NCBI RefSeq assembly: GCF_028368995.1
Contig: NZ_JAQNDL010000002.1
Span: 1,113,724 to 1,177,723 of the forward strand
Direction: 5' to 3'
Length of the DNA: 64,000 nucleotides
DNA from: Nannocystis bainbridge
GTDB lineage: Bacteria; Myxococcota_A; Polyangia; Nannocystales; Nannocystaceae
Shown: in pieces, positions 57,801 to 64,000 of the stretch
Position numbering within the stretch: the stretch's first letter is position 1
Layout of the letters: every line of letters begins with the position of its first letter
Made by a program: the position numbers and the translations under genes
Notes under the pieces: model-generated
What the model was told of the DNA's origin: nothing
Databases searched by the model: none
Seen by the model: only the letters and a program-made list of their open reading frames with translations

Positions 57801-57900
57801 TCAGCGGAACTTCAGCGCGAGCCGCGAGCTTCGGATGTTGTCGGCGGTGAGCATCGTCGAGGCCAGGACGTAGTCGTCGCTGCGGCTGCCGTCAGCCAGT
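57801..57900 (-). pseudogene. Remnant C-terminus of a lost gene
   Basis: Reading upward from a TGA at 57803-57801, the minus strand codes for LADGSRSDDYVLASTMLTADNIRSSRLALKFR, shown here as a 32-residue tail (LADGSRSDDYVLAST then MLTADNIRSSRLALKFR) with normal codon use. Upstream of about 57900 the frame stays open but turns into Arg/Pro-rich sequence without a start. It looks like the end of a gene whose main part was replaced. I do not recognise the family. Confidence 0.4.
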
Positions 57901-58038
57901 AGGTGCTGCGAGTCGGCGGGCCGAGCCAGGCGCGGACGTCGGCCAGTGACGCGAGCCAGGCGCGCGGAGGGGCCGGGCGCATGCTCTTCGAACGGGTGGG
58001 CCGTGGGGCGCGAGTGCGGGCCCTCGCGCTCGCATGGC

Positions 58039-58833
58039 TCAACGGACAGGTGGGCCTTCGAGCTCGAGGTCGGCCAGGCGCGCGCGGACCCTGGCCATGA
58101 ACGCGGGCCCGGGGTCGACCTTGCGGGTGCGGTACTTGGGATCGCGCTCGACGAAGTAGGGGTGTCCCTCCATCGCCAGGTACTCGTGGTGCCCGATCAA
58201 GTGCGTGATCGCGGGGAAGCGGGCCTTGAGGTGGCGGACCAGGGCCGCGTCGGCCTCGACCTGGGCGTCGGTCAGGAGGTGCGCTTCGAGGTCGCCGACG
58301 TTCTCGACGCCGATGGCGACGTGGTTGAGTCCGACGCAGTGACGCGCCATCGAGGTCTCCGGCATGAGGCGGAAGATCGTGCCGTCGCGGTCGACCAGGA
58401 ACTGCGAGGAGACGTTGAGATCGCCGGCGGCGGCGATCGCCTTGCGCCCGCTCTCGATGGTCGGGCGGTCGAAGTAGCGCCAGGTGGCGTCAGCCGAGCC
58501 GCCGCCGGTGTGGTGGAGGACGATCATGCGCGGCTCGATCGCTACGCTGTCGGCGGCGGGATCCTGGTGCGCGCGGCGGTAGGCGATCGTGCGGGCGACC
58601 CGGGCCTCGTCGTAGGTGATCGGGCGGTCGACGAGCACCGGCGCCGACGGGGCCGAGGGCTCGGTCGGGGTCGGAACTTGGATGTCCTCGGGGGCATGTC
58701 CGATAGGACCGGACCCTTCGGGCAGGTTCGAGGGGACATGTTCCGAAGGACGCGTGATGGGAGGCGCCGGCGCAGGCTCGGGCGGGGCGCAGGCGGCCGC
58801 GAGCGCCGCAGCCAGCAGCCAGCCGAGAGCCAC
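58039..58833 (-). CDS. N-acetylmuramoyl-L-alanine amidase (PGRP/Amidase_2 type), lipoprotein
   Basis: A 264-residue exported enzyme that cuts the bond between MurNAc and the stem peptide. GTG 58833 gives a signal peptide with lipobox LAAAC. ATG 59004, overlapping the upstream gene, gives 57 more residues encoded by tandem repeats, unlikely before a signal peptide. Residues 25-60 are a Pro/Ser linker made of GTYC-N4-GGAC hairpins (58681-58751). The catalytic domain has MIVLHHTGGGSAD (zinc His), NVSSQFLVDRDGTIF, NHVAIGVENVG and HLIGHHEYLAMEGH, with zinc ligands that fit an active amidase. It joins the M23 and M74 lipoproteins as a third wall hydrolase. Confidence 0.85.
   Translation of the reverse strand: MALGWLLAAALAAACAPPEPAPAPPITRPSEHVPSNLPEGSGPIGHAPEDIQVPTPTEPSAPSAPVLVDRPITYDEARVARTIAYRRAHQDPAADSVAIEPRMIVLHHTGGGSADATWRYFDRPTIESGRKAIAAAGDLNVSSQFLVDRDGTIFRLMPETSMARHCVGLNHVAIGVENVGDLEAHLLTDAQVEADAALVRHLKARFPAITHLIGHHEYLAMEGHPYFVERDPKYRTRKVDPGPAFMARVRARLADLELEGPPVR
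58681..58751. repeat. Cluster of five GTYC-N4-GRAC hairpins in the amidase linker
   Basis: Consecutive units: ATGTCC-tcgg-GGGCAT (58682-58697), GTCC-gata-GGAC (58698-58709), GACC-cttc-GGGC, GTTC-gagg-GGAC (58726-58737) and GTTC-cgaa-GGAC (58740-58751). All lie in-frame in the linker between lipobox and catalytic domain. Confidence 0.75.
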
Positions 58834-58841
58834 GGCCCGGG

Positions 58842-58956
58842 GTTCGCTCGCTCGCCGGCGGGCGCGCGTGAAGGACCGGAGCTCGCTCGCCCGGCGGGCT
58901 GCGACGCGCGTGAAGGACGGGGGCTCGCTCACCCAACGGGCCGCGACGGTCGTGAC
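58842..58956. repeat. Three ~39-bp tandem repeats upstream of the amidase
   Basis: Units begin CTCGCTC and end GTGAAGGACC or a variant (58842-58877, 58879-58919, 58920-58956). They code for the RVAARRASELRSFTRARRR segment if the longer amidase start is used. Confidence 0.65.
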
Positions 58957-58993
58957 GAGCTGTGACGGGCCGCGGGCGGCAGGGCCCGGGCGC

Positions 58994-60007
58994 TCACCGC
59001 TCATCGTCGTCGCCTTGCGGGCGGGTGCGGGCGGCCTTGCGCTCGCGTTTGACCCGCTTCGCCTCGACCTGCTGGATCCGCTTGTTGCGCTGCTTCTCGG
59101 TCGGTGGGCGGCCGGGCAGCGGGGGCTGGTCGACGTGGTGCTCCTCGAAGCTCCCGGGCGCCGCGCCGAGCTCGAAGATCGTGACCTCGCGGCGGGCCCG
59201 TTCGCCGAGGCGCAGCGGGACGACGGCCGCGCCGATGCCTGCGCCGACGTACACCGCGCCGCGCGGGCGCTCGTCGATCCGCGAGCCGTAGAGGCCGTGG
59301 ACGTATTTGTGGCCGATGAGGCGGCCGAGCGCGAGCTCGTTGAGGCGAGCGAGCGTGACCTGTCCGGCGTGGGTGTGCCCGGACAGCACCAGCTGCACGC
59401 CGGTGGTCCACAGGTGATCGGCCTCCTCGGCGATGTGCGACAGGCCGAGGGTCGGGAGGTCGTGGCGCAGGCCCCGGGTGGCGCGCTCGACGTCGGCGTG
59501 GCCGGTGTAAGCGTCGTCGAGGCCGACGACCTGCAGCGCCTGGCCGCGCAGGGTGATCGTGGTGTGGATGTTGTCGAGGACCTCGGCGCCGGCGCGGCGC
59601 AGGGCGGCGCGCACCTCGGGGCCGCCCGACCAGTGATCGTGGTTGCCGAGCACCGCCATCACCGGGGCCTGGTAGCCGCGGATGAGCTCCCCGAGCTGGT
59701 CGAGGAACGCCTGGCTGTGGCACACGAAATCGCCGGTGATGCACACGAGGTCGGGCCGCTCGGCGTTGACGAGGTCGACCGCGGCGCGCTGGACCTTCAT
59801 CGGCGTGATCCGGCCGACGTGGATGTCGGTGACGTGGGCGACGCGGAGCGGGCTGGCGAGCTGGGCCACGTACGAGGCCGGACCGGCGAACCGGCGCACC
59901 TCGATCTGCGCGCTGGTGTCAAACCATGCCAGCGGGTTCAGCATCCGCGAGCGCGCGAGGGCGGCGGCAAGTCCTGCTCCGGCGGGCTTGGGCGGCGAAG
60001 CGCACAC
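58994..60007 (-). CDS. Calcineurin-like metallophosphoesterase
   Basis: A 337-residue cytoplasmic metallophosphoesterase of the YaeI/YkuE type. The five-motif set is complete: VTDIHVG (D-x-H), ITGDFVCH (GD), VLGNHDHW (GNHD), GLSHIAEEAD (motif IV region) and LSGHTHAGQ (GHTH). These relatives hydrolyse lipid A precursors or other phosphodiesters at the membrane; the substrate here is unknown. The tail is Lys/Arg-rich (KRIQQVEAKRVKRERKAAR). The start is GTG 60007, three bases from the expected start site of a TATACT promoter; ATG 59944 is the alternative but has no ribosome-binding site. A perfect 8-bp CTGTCCGG inverted repeat (59360-59386) lies over the GHTH motif. Confidence 0.87.
   Translation of the reverse strand: MCASPPKPAGAGLAAALARSRMLNPLAWFDTSAQIEVRRFAGPASYVAQLASPLRVAHVTDIHVGRITPMKVQRAAVDLVNAERPDLVCITGDFVCHSQAFLDQLGELIRGYQAPVMAVLGNHDHWSGGPEVRAALRRAGAEVLDNIHTTITLRGQALQVVGLDDAYTGHADVERATRGLRHDLPTLGLSHIAEEADHLWTTGVQLVLSGHTHAGQVTLARLNELALGRLIGHKYVHGLYGSRIDERPRGAVYVGAGIGAAVVPLRLGERARREVTIFELGAAPGSFEEHHVDQPPLPGRPPTEKQRNKRIQQVEAKRVKRERKAARTRPQGDDDER
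59360..59386. repeat. CTGTCCGG/CCGGACAG inverted repeat over the GHTHAGQV codons
   Basis: Perfect 8-bp arms (59360-59367, 59379-59386), 11-base loop. The encoded residues are a required catalytic motif, so the symmetry may be codon choice or coincidence. Confidence 0.4.
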
Positions 60008-60016
60008 GTGCTGGTG

Positions 60017-60045
60017 AGTATAGGGATCACGCGGCCAAGTTCCAG
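60017..60045 (-). promoter_or_regulatory. Promoter of the metallophosphoesterase gene
   Basis: On the minus strand CTGGAA (60045-60040), 17-bp spacer, TATACT (60022-60017), then nine bases to GTG 60007. Confidence 0.6.
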
Positions 60046-60112
60046 CGGGGTTGTCGCCTGGACCGCGGGGGAGGTCGGTGATAAAGGCAGGCGAGCCTCG
60101 TCGGGGTTCGCC

Positions 60113-62182
60113 ATGAGCGCCGCGCCCGTCCCTCGTCCGTCTCGCCGTCTGCAGGCGGCCCGCGTCGCAGGCGCGAGTCTGCTCAGCGTGTTGGGCGTGC
60201 GGATCGTGGCCGACATGCACCGCGCCAGCTTTCTCGGGCCGGTCGACGAGCTGCTCAGCCTCGGCAACCTCTACGCGATCGCGGTCGGGCTCACCACGCT
60301 CGCGGTGATCGCCGGTCTGCTCGGCGGGCGCCGCTGGGCCTTCGTGCTGGTGCCGCTGCTGCTTTCGCTCAACGTCGGGATGTTCGTGCCGGTGCTGGCG
60401 TCGGACGTCCAGATCGGCGGCTTCCTCATCGTCTGGAACCTGTCGCTGATCGGCGACAGTCTGTTCTCGCTCACGACCGCGAGCGCGCGGGCAAAACGCG
60501 TCGGCGATCGCGGGGCCTCGTTCGCGTGGCTGCAGCGCTACGGAGCCGCGGCGCAGCACCTGCTGCTGGTGTCGCTGCTGGCTGGGTTGGCGCTGTTCGG
60601 CTTCGAGGTCGAGCACGAGCTCGTCCCCGATCTGCTGGGCCTCGTGTTCGCGCTGACGACCCTCGCGTTGGTCTCGCCGTACGTGCTGGAGCTGCTGCGG
60701 CAGCGGCGACGCTACGTGCTCGTGCCGGTGGCCCTGCTCGCCGTGCTGATCTCGCTGGCGCTGAACAGCCCGGGCGCCGCGATCGGTCTGCTGTGGGCGC
60801 TGCAGGCGGTGGTGCTGCTGGTGATCGTCGCCCGCGGGCCGGTGTTCGCCGATCTGCTGCAGAGCTTCTACTCGCGGCCGGCGCTGCTGATCCTTGCGAC
60901 GTTCGGGCTCATCGCGTTCGCGGGGGCGCTGGTGCTGACGTTCCCGGCGGCATCGGCCACGGAGCGATCGATCGCGTTCATCGACGCGCTGTTCACGGCG
61001 ATGAGCGCGACCTGCGTGACCGGGCTGATCGTGCTCGACACGCCGGTCGCGTTCTCCCACTTCGGGCAGGTCGTGATCCTGCTGCTGATCCAGCTCGGCG
61101 GCCTCGGGATCATGGTGCTCTCGACGTTCGCGGCGGTGCTGCTCGGCGGTCGCCTGGCGCTGCGCGGCGAGCAGGCGCTCGAGGAGGTGCTCGACCTGAC
61201 CAGCCCCGGCTCGGCCTACGAGCTGACGCGCTTCATCGTCGTGTCGACGCTGCTCATCGAGGCCGCGGGCGCGCTGCTGTTGGCGCTGATGTTCTACTTC
61301 GGCTACGGCTTCGAAGCCGCGGCGGCGCTGTGGCGCGGGACGTTCCACGCGGTGTCGGCGTTCTGCAACGCCGGCTTCGCGCTGTGGAGCGACAACCTGA
61401 TCCAGTTCCAGTCGGACGGCCCGATCCAGGCGGTCCACGGCACGCTCATCACGCTCGGCGGGCTCGGCTTCCCGGTGCTGCTGGCGCTGTGGCTGCGGGC
61501 GCGCGGCGGCGCGCGGCGGCTGCCGCTGCAGGCGCGGGTGGTCCTGTGGATGTCGCTGAGCCTGGTGGTCGTCGGCGCGGTCCTGTTCGCGGTCGCCGAG
61601 TGGGACGCGTCGCTGCACGGGCTGTCGCTGGTCGACAAGCTCATCAACTCGCTGTTCCAGAGCGTGACGCTGCGGACGGCGGGCTTCAACAGCGTCGACT
61701 TCTCCGCGCTCGAGCGCTCGACGATCCTGATGATGATCGTGTGGATGTTCATCGGCGCCTCGCCGGGCAGCACCGGCGGCGGGATCAAGACGACGACGCT
61801 GGCGGTGGTGCTGGCGGCGATCCCGGCGCTGATCCGCAACCAGGCGCGGGCGCAGCTGTTCGGGCGCACGATCCCCCACGACATCGTCTATCGCGCCGGG
61901 ACCATCATGACCCTGGCGGCGATGGTGGCGGTGGTCATCACCTTCGCGCTGCTCGCCAGCCACGACATGCCGTTCGAGCGGGCCGCCTTCGAGACCGTCA
62001 GCGCCCTGGCGACCGTCGGCCTGTCGATCGGGGCCACGGCCGAATTGAACGCGCTGGGCAAGTGGCTCATCATCATCACGATGTTCGTCGGCCGCGTCGG
62101 CCCGATCTCGCTCGCCCTCGCGCTCGGCACGCCGCGCGGCGCGCACGTCCAGTTCCCCGAGACCAAGATCATGGTCGGCTGA
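60113..62182 (+). CDS. TrkH/KtrB-family potassium uptake channel with extended N-terminus
   Basis: A 689-residue membrane protein. The last 450 residues are a KtrB/TrkH translocator: four pore loops with selectivity Gly, including TFPAASATERSIAFIDALFTAMSATCVTGLIVLDT, FHAVSAFCNAGF, SVTLRTAGFN and ASPGSTGGGIKTTTLAV (the GSTGGGIKT gate signature). The first ~230 residues add six or seven transmembrane segments that KtrB lacks (from LGVRIVADMHRASF to VLVPVALLAVLI), of unknown role. It passes K+ (or Na+/K+) into the cell under RCK control. The next gene, 43 bp on, encodes the RCK protein, so they form one system. Confidence 0.93.
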   Translation: MSAAPVPRPSRRLQAARVAGASLLSVLGVRIVADMHRASFLGPVDELLSLGNLYAIAVGLTTLAVIAGLLGGRRWAFVLVPLLLSLNVGMFVPVLASDVQIGGFLIVWNLSLIGDSLFSLTTASARAKRVGDRGASFAWLQRYGAAAQHLLLVSLLAGLALFGFEVEHELVPDLLGLVFALTTLALVSPYVLELLRQRRRYVLVPVALLAVLISLALNSPGAAIGLLWALQAVVLLVIVARGPVFADLLQSFYSRPALLILATFGLIAFAGALVLTFPAASATERSIAFIDALFTAMSATCVTGLIVLDTPVAFSHFGQVVILLLIQLGGLGIMVLSTFAAVLLGGRLALRGEQALEEVLDLTSPGSAYELTRFIVVSTLLIEAAGALLLALMFYFGYGFEAAAALWRGTFHAVSAFCNAGFALWSDNLIQFQSDGPIQAVHGTLITLGGLGFPVLLALWLRARGGARRLPLQARVVLWMSLSLVVVGAVLFAVAEWDASLHGLSLVDKLINSLFQSVTLRTAGFNSVDFSALERSTILMMIVWMFIGASPGSTGGGIKTTTLAVVLAAIPALIRNQARAQLFGRTIPHDIVYRAGTIMTLAAMVAVVITFALLASHDMPFERAAFETVSALATVGLSIGATAELNALGKWLIIITMFVGRVGPISLALALGTPRGAHVQFPETKIMVG

Positions 62183-62212
62183 GCGCCGGGGCTCCTCGTC
62201 ACCTGAACTCAA

Positions 62213-62222
62213 GGACATGTCC
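62213..62222. repeat. GGACATGTCC palindrome over the RCK gene ribosome-binding site
   Basis: The perfect 10-bp palindrome is 2 bases before ATG 62225, and AAGGA (62211-62215), the best candidate ribosome-binding site, is partly inside it. Confidence 0.65.
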
Positions 62223-62224
62223 TC

Positions 62225-62881
62225 ATGAGCGGAGAATTCGCAGTCATCGGCCTCGGGCAGTTCGGACGGGCGGTCGCGCTGAGCCTGGTGCGCGAGGGCG
62301 CGGCGGTGCTGGCGATCGATCAGCTCGAGGAGCGGGCGCAGTTGGTCGAGTCCGAGGTCGACGCGGTCGCCTGCGCCGACGCGACCGACGAGCGCGCGCT
62401 CAACGAGCTGGGCCTCGAGCGCATGTCGTGCGTGGTGGTGGCGATGGGGGCTCGCGCCCGCGAGACTTCGATCCTCACGACCTCGCTGCTGCGCCAGCGC
62501 GGGATCCCGCGCATCATCAGCCGCGCGGCCAACGAGCTGCACGCGCGCGTGCTGCTGGCCGTGGGCGCGCACGAGGTCATCAACCCGGAGCTGCAGATGG
62601 GCCAGCGTCTGGCCCGCAACCTGGCCCACCCGACGATCCTCGAGCAGATCGCGCTCGACGAGAACACCAACCTGGTCGAGGTCGCCACGCCCGAGCAGTT
62701 CATCGGCAAGTCGATGACGGAGGTCGACCTGAAGCGCCGCTACGGCGTGTCGGTGATCGCGGTCCGCCGCGCCGGCCAGGTGCTGCCGCAGCTCGCCGGC
62801 GACGATCGGCTGCAGCGCGGCGATCGCCTGCTCATCGTCGGCCAGCCGGCCTCGGTCCGCCGGCTGGCGAGCCTGGCGTAG
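62225..62881 (+). CDS. TrkA/KtrA-type RCK regulator of potassium uptake
   Basis: A 218-residue cytoplasmic protein. The RCK_N Rossmann part has FAVIGLGQFGRAVALSLV (nucleotide loop GxGxxG), VLAIDQ with a ribose-binding Asp, and CADATDERALNEL. The RCK_C part ends LQRGDRLLIVGQ. It forms rings that bind ATP/ADP or NAD and open the TrkH/KtrB pore. Its single RCK pair and length match KtrA rather than the doubled E. coli TrkA. The start is ATG 62225 just after the palindrome, so the hairpin may modulate translation of this subunit against the channel. Confidence 0.94.
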   Translation: MSGEFAVIGLGQFGRAVALSLVREGAAVLAIDQLEERAQLVESEVDAVACADATDERALNELGLERMSCVVVAMGARARETSILTTSLLRQRGIPRIISRAANELHARVLLAVGAHEVINPELQMGQRLARNLAHPTILEQIALDENTNLVEVATPEQFIGKSMTEVDLKRRYGVSVIAVRRAGQVLPQLAGDDRLQRGDRLLIVGQPASVRRLASLA

Positions 62882-62899
62882 TCCCCTGGAGCTTCTGCG

Positions 62900-64000
62900 A
62901 TGACCCTGCGCACCCGCCTCCTGCTCGGCTACGGCTACCTGATCGCGCTGCTGCTGCTCAGCGTCGGCACGGCCGCGTTCAACTCGCAACGCGTCGCCCG
63001 CAACGTGCAGGTGGTCGTGCAGAACAACCTGGTCAGCCTCAGCGCGGCGGTGGCGATGCTCGACCAGATCGAGCGCCAGGACAGCGCGACGCTGGTCGGG
63101 TTGATGCAGCGCAGCGAGCCGACCGAGATGACGGCGGCCGAGGAGGACTTCGAGAAGGCGCTGGTGCAGGCCCGCAGCGCGGCGATGACGGACGACGACA
63201 TCGCCATGCTGAAGAACCTGCAGGAGAACTACGAGGTCTACCGCAAGGCCCGCGACGAGCTGCTGCGCAGCATCCCGGAGGAGCCGTACGCGGCCTACCA
63301 CGAGTCGGTGTTCCGCGTGTTCGAGGAGCTGAAGCGCGACGTAAACCAGTACCTCGAGGCGAAGAAGACGGCGCTCGGCGACGCCAACATCGAGGCGTCG
63401 CAGTCGGCGATCGAGGCGGCGGTGCTGCTCGGGGTGTTGGTCACGGTGGCGCTGCTGTCGCTCGGGCCGCTGTCGCGCAGCCTGCAGCGCGACGTGCTCG
63501 GGCGCCTGTCGGAGGTCGGCAGCGTGACCGAGGCGATCGCCAGCGGCGACCGCCGCCGCCGCGTCCGCGACTTCTATCAGGACGAGCTGGGGCAGGTGGC
63601 GCGCCAGCTCAACGCGGCGCTCGATCGCCAGCAAGAGCTCGAGTCGCAGATGCAAGGCCGGTTGCTCGAGCAGCGGCGCGTGCTGGTCGGACTGATGAAA
63701 CAGTGGCCGATGCCGGCGGCGCTGATCGGGATCGACGGCGAGCTGGTGGCGTCGACGCTGAGCGAGGACGACGAGGACGAGCTCGATCGCCTGACGCCGC
63801 GCGTGCGTATGGCCGCGAAGGTGCTGATGACGCGCCGCTTCGTCCGCGCCGAGGAGCTATCCGCCGACATCAAGGCGAGCGACGCGGTGCGCGTGGTGCA
63901 GATGCGCGCGCTGGCCTCGGGCGACAATCAAATCGCGGGCTGGCTGGCGTCTTTCGTCGATCCGCGGGTCGGCGTGCTGGCGCCGCGCGGGCCGGGCGAT
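62900..64000 (+). CDS. Membrane sensor protein with HAMP-like linker, 3' end outside window
   Basis: ATG 62900 opens a frame with no stop to the end of the window (367 residues so far). Residues 6-27 are a transmembrane helix (RLLLGYGYLIALLLLSVGTAAF); 28-172 are a periplasmic helical domain that looks like a four-helix-bundle sensor; 173-196 are a second transmembrane helix (AAVLLGVLVTVALLSLG); then a HAMP-like linker (LGRLSEVGSVTEAIASGDRRRRV, DELGQVARQLNAALDRQQELE) and the start of a PAS/PAS-like domain (PMPAALIGIDGELVAST). It is the input half of a histidine kinase or a diguanylate cyclase. It follows the RCK gene by 18 bp, so it could report on potassium or osmotic state. Confidence 0.85.
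   Translation, partial: MTLRTRLLLGYGYLIALLLLSVGTAAFNSQRVARNVQVVVQNNLVSLSAAVAMLDQIERQDSATLVGLMQRSEPTEMTAAEEDFEKALVQARSAAMTDDDIAMLKNLQENYEVYRKARDELLRSIPEEPYAAYHESVFRVFEELKRDVNQYLEAKKTALGDANIEASQSAIEAAVLLGVLVTVALLSLGPLSRSLQRDVLGRLSEVGSVTEAIASGDRRRRVRDFYQDELGQVARQLNAALDRQQELESQMQGRLLEQRRVLVGLMKQWPMPAALIGIDGELVASTLSEDDEDELDRLTPRVRMAAKVLMTRRFVRAEELSADIKASDAVRVVQMRALASGDNQIAGWLASFVDPRVGVLAPRGPGD

Overview
This 64 kb window is GC-rich (about 70% by eye) bacterial chromosome that looks like Myxococcota, most likely the Nannocystis/Plesiocystis side (Nannocystaceae). The reasons are: many lipoproteins with Asp/Ser/Thr-rich linkers (for example 35566-36933), several FHA-domain signalling proteins, an FHA/sigma-54 activator, a GltJ/AgmX-like zinc-ribbon/GYF membrane protein, many secreted peptidoglycan hydrolases, and duplicated chaperones. 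The family assignment is inference. There is no phage, transposase, CRISPR array or rRNA operon; this is a stable housekeeping region with small accessory patches between genes.

Layout. 1-7.2 kb: the end of an alpha-2-macroglobulin, a small lipoprotein, a class V aminotransferase and a divergent acyltransferase. 7.3-14.3 kb: mutS, an endonuclease/phosphatase-fold lipoprotein, an LRR lipoprotein and a Xer recombinase. 14.5-18.3 kb: an M23 peptidase, then a J-domain protein next to a DnaK. 18.9-25.6 kb: pyrK-pyrD, psd coupled to a methyltransferase, and a sigma-70 family factor. 25.6-38.9 kb: a TIG-like lipoprotein, two zinc-ribbon/double-FHA proteins, a 1,180-residue repeat protein, an FmdB-like protein with folD, parA-parB, a 75-residue protein, a lamin-tail lipoprotein and an FHA/sigma-54 regulator. 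39-44.9 kb: lon, dnaK and mepA. 44.9-46.3 kb: a 1.4 kb gene-free stretch full of palindromes. 46.3-54.4 kb: a MerR-type regulator, a sigma region 4-like protein, and a nucleotide/histidine block purH-purD-DUF1015-hisZ-purA whose last three genes overlap by 4 bp at each junction. 54.8-64 kb: a GltJ-like protein, a coiled-coil membrane protein, tRNA-Cys, an amidase, a metallophosphoesterase, a TrkH/RCK potassium system and the start of a membrane sensor.

Two window-wide patterns stand out. First, a short hairpin with core GTCC-N4-GGAC (fullest form CATGTCC-N4-GGACATG, 18 bp) recurs at about twenty-five places. It lies in-frame inside conserved enzymes (MutS, PurH, PurD, HisZ, PyrK and others), in linkers and between genes. 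Its arms show compensatory changes. I do not recognise it as a described family. Second, many start codons sit only 6-9 bases after a -10-like hexamer, on both strands and for ATG and GTG starts, so much transcription here looks leaderless or nearly so; other genes (dnaK, the GltJ-like gene) have normal leaders. No search was run; every family name rests on motifs read by eye.
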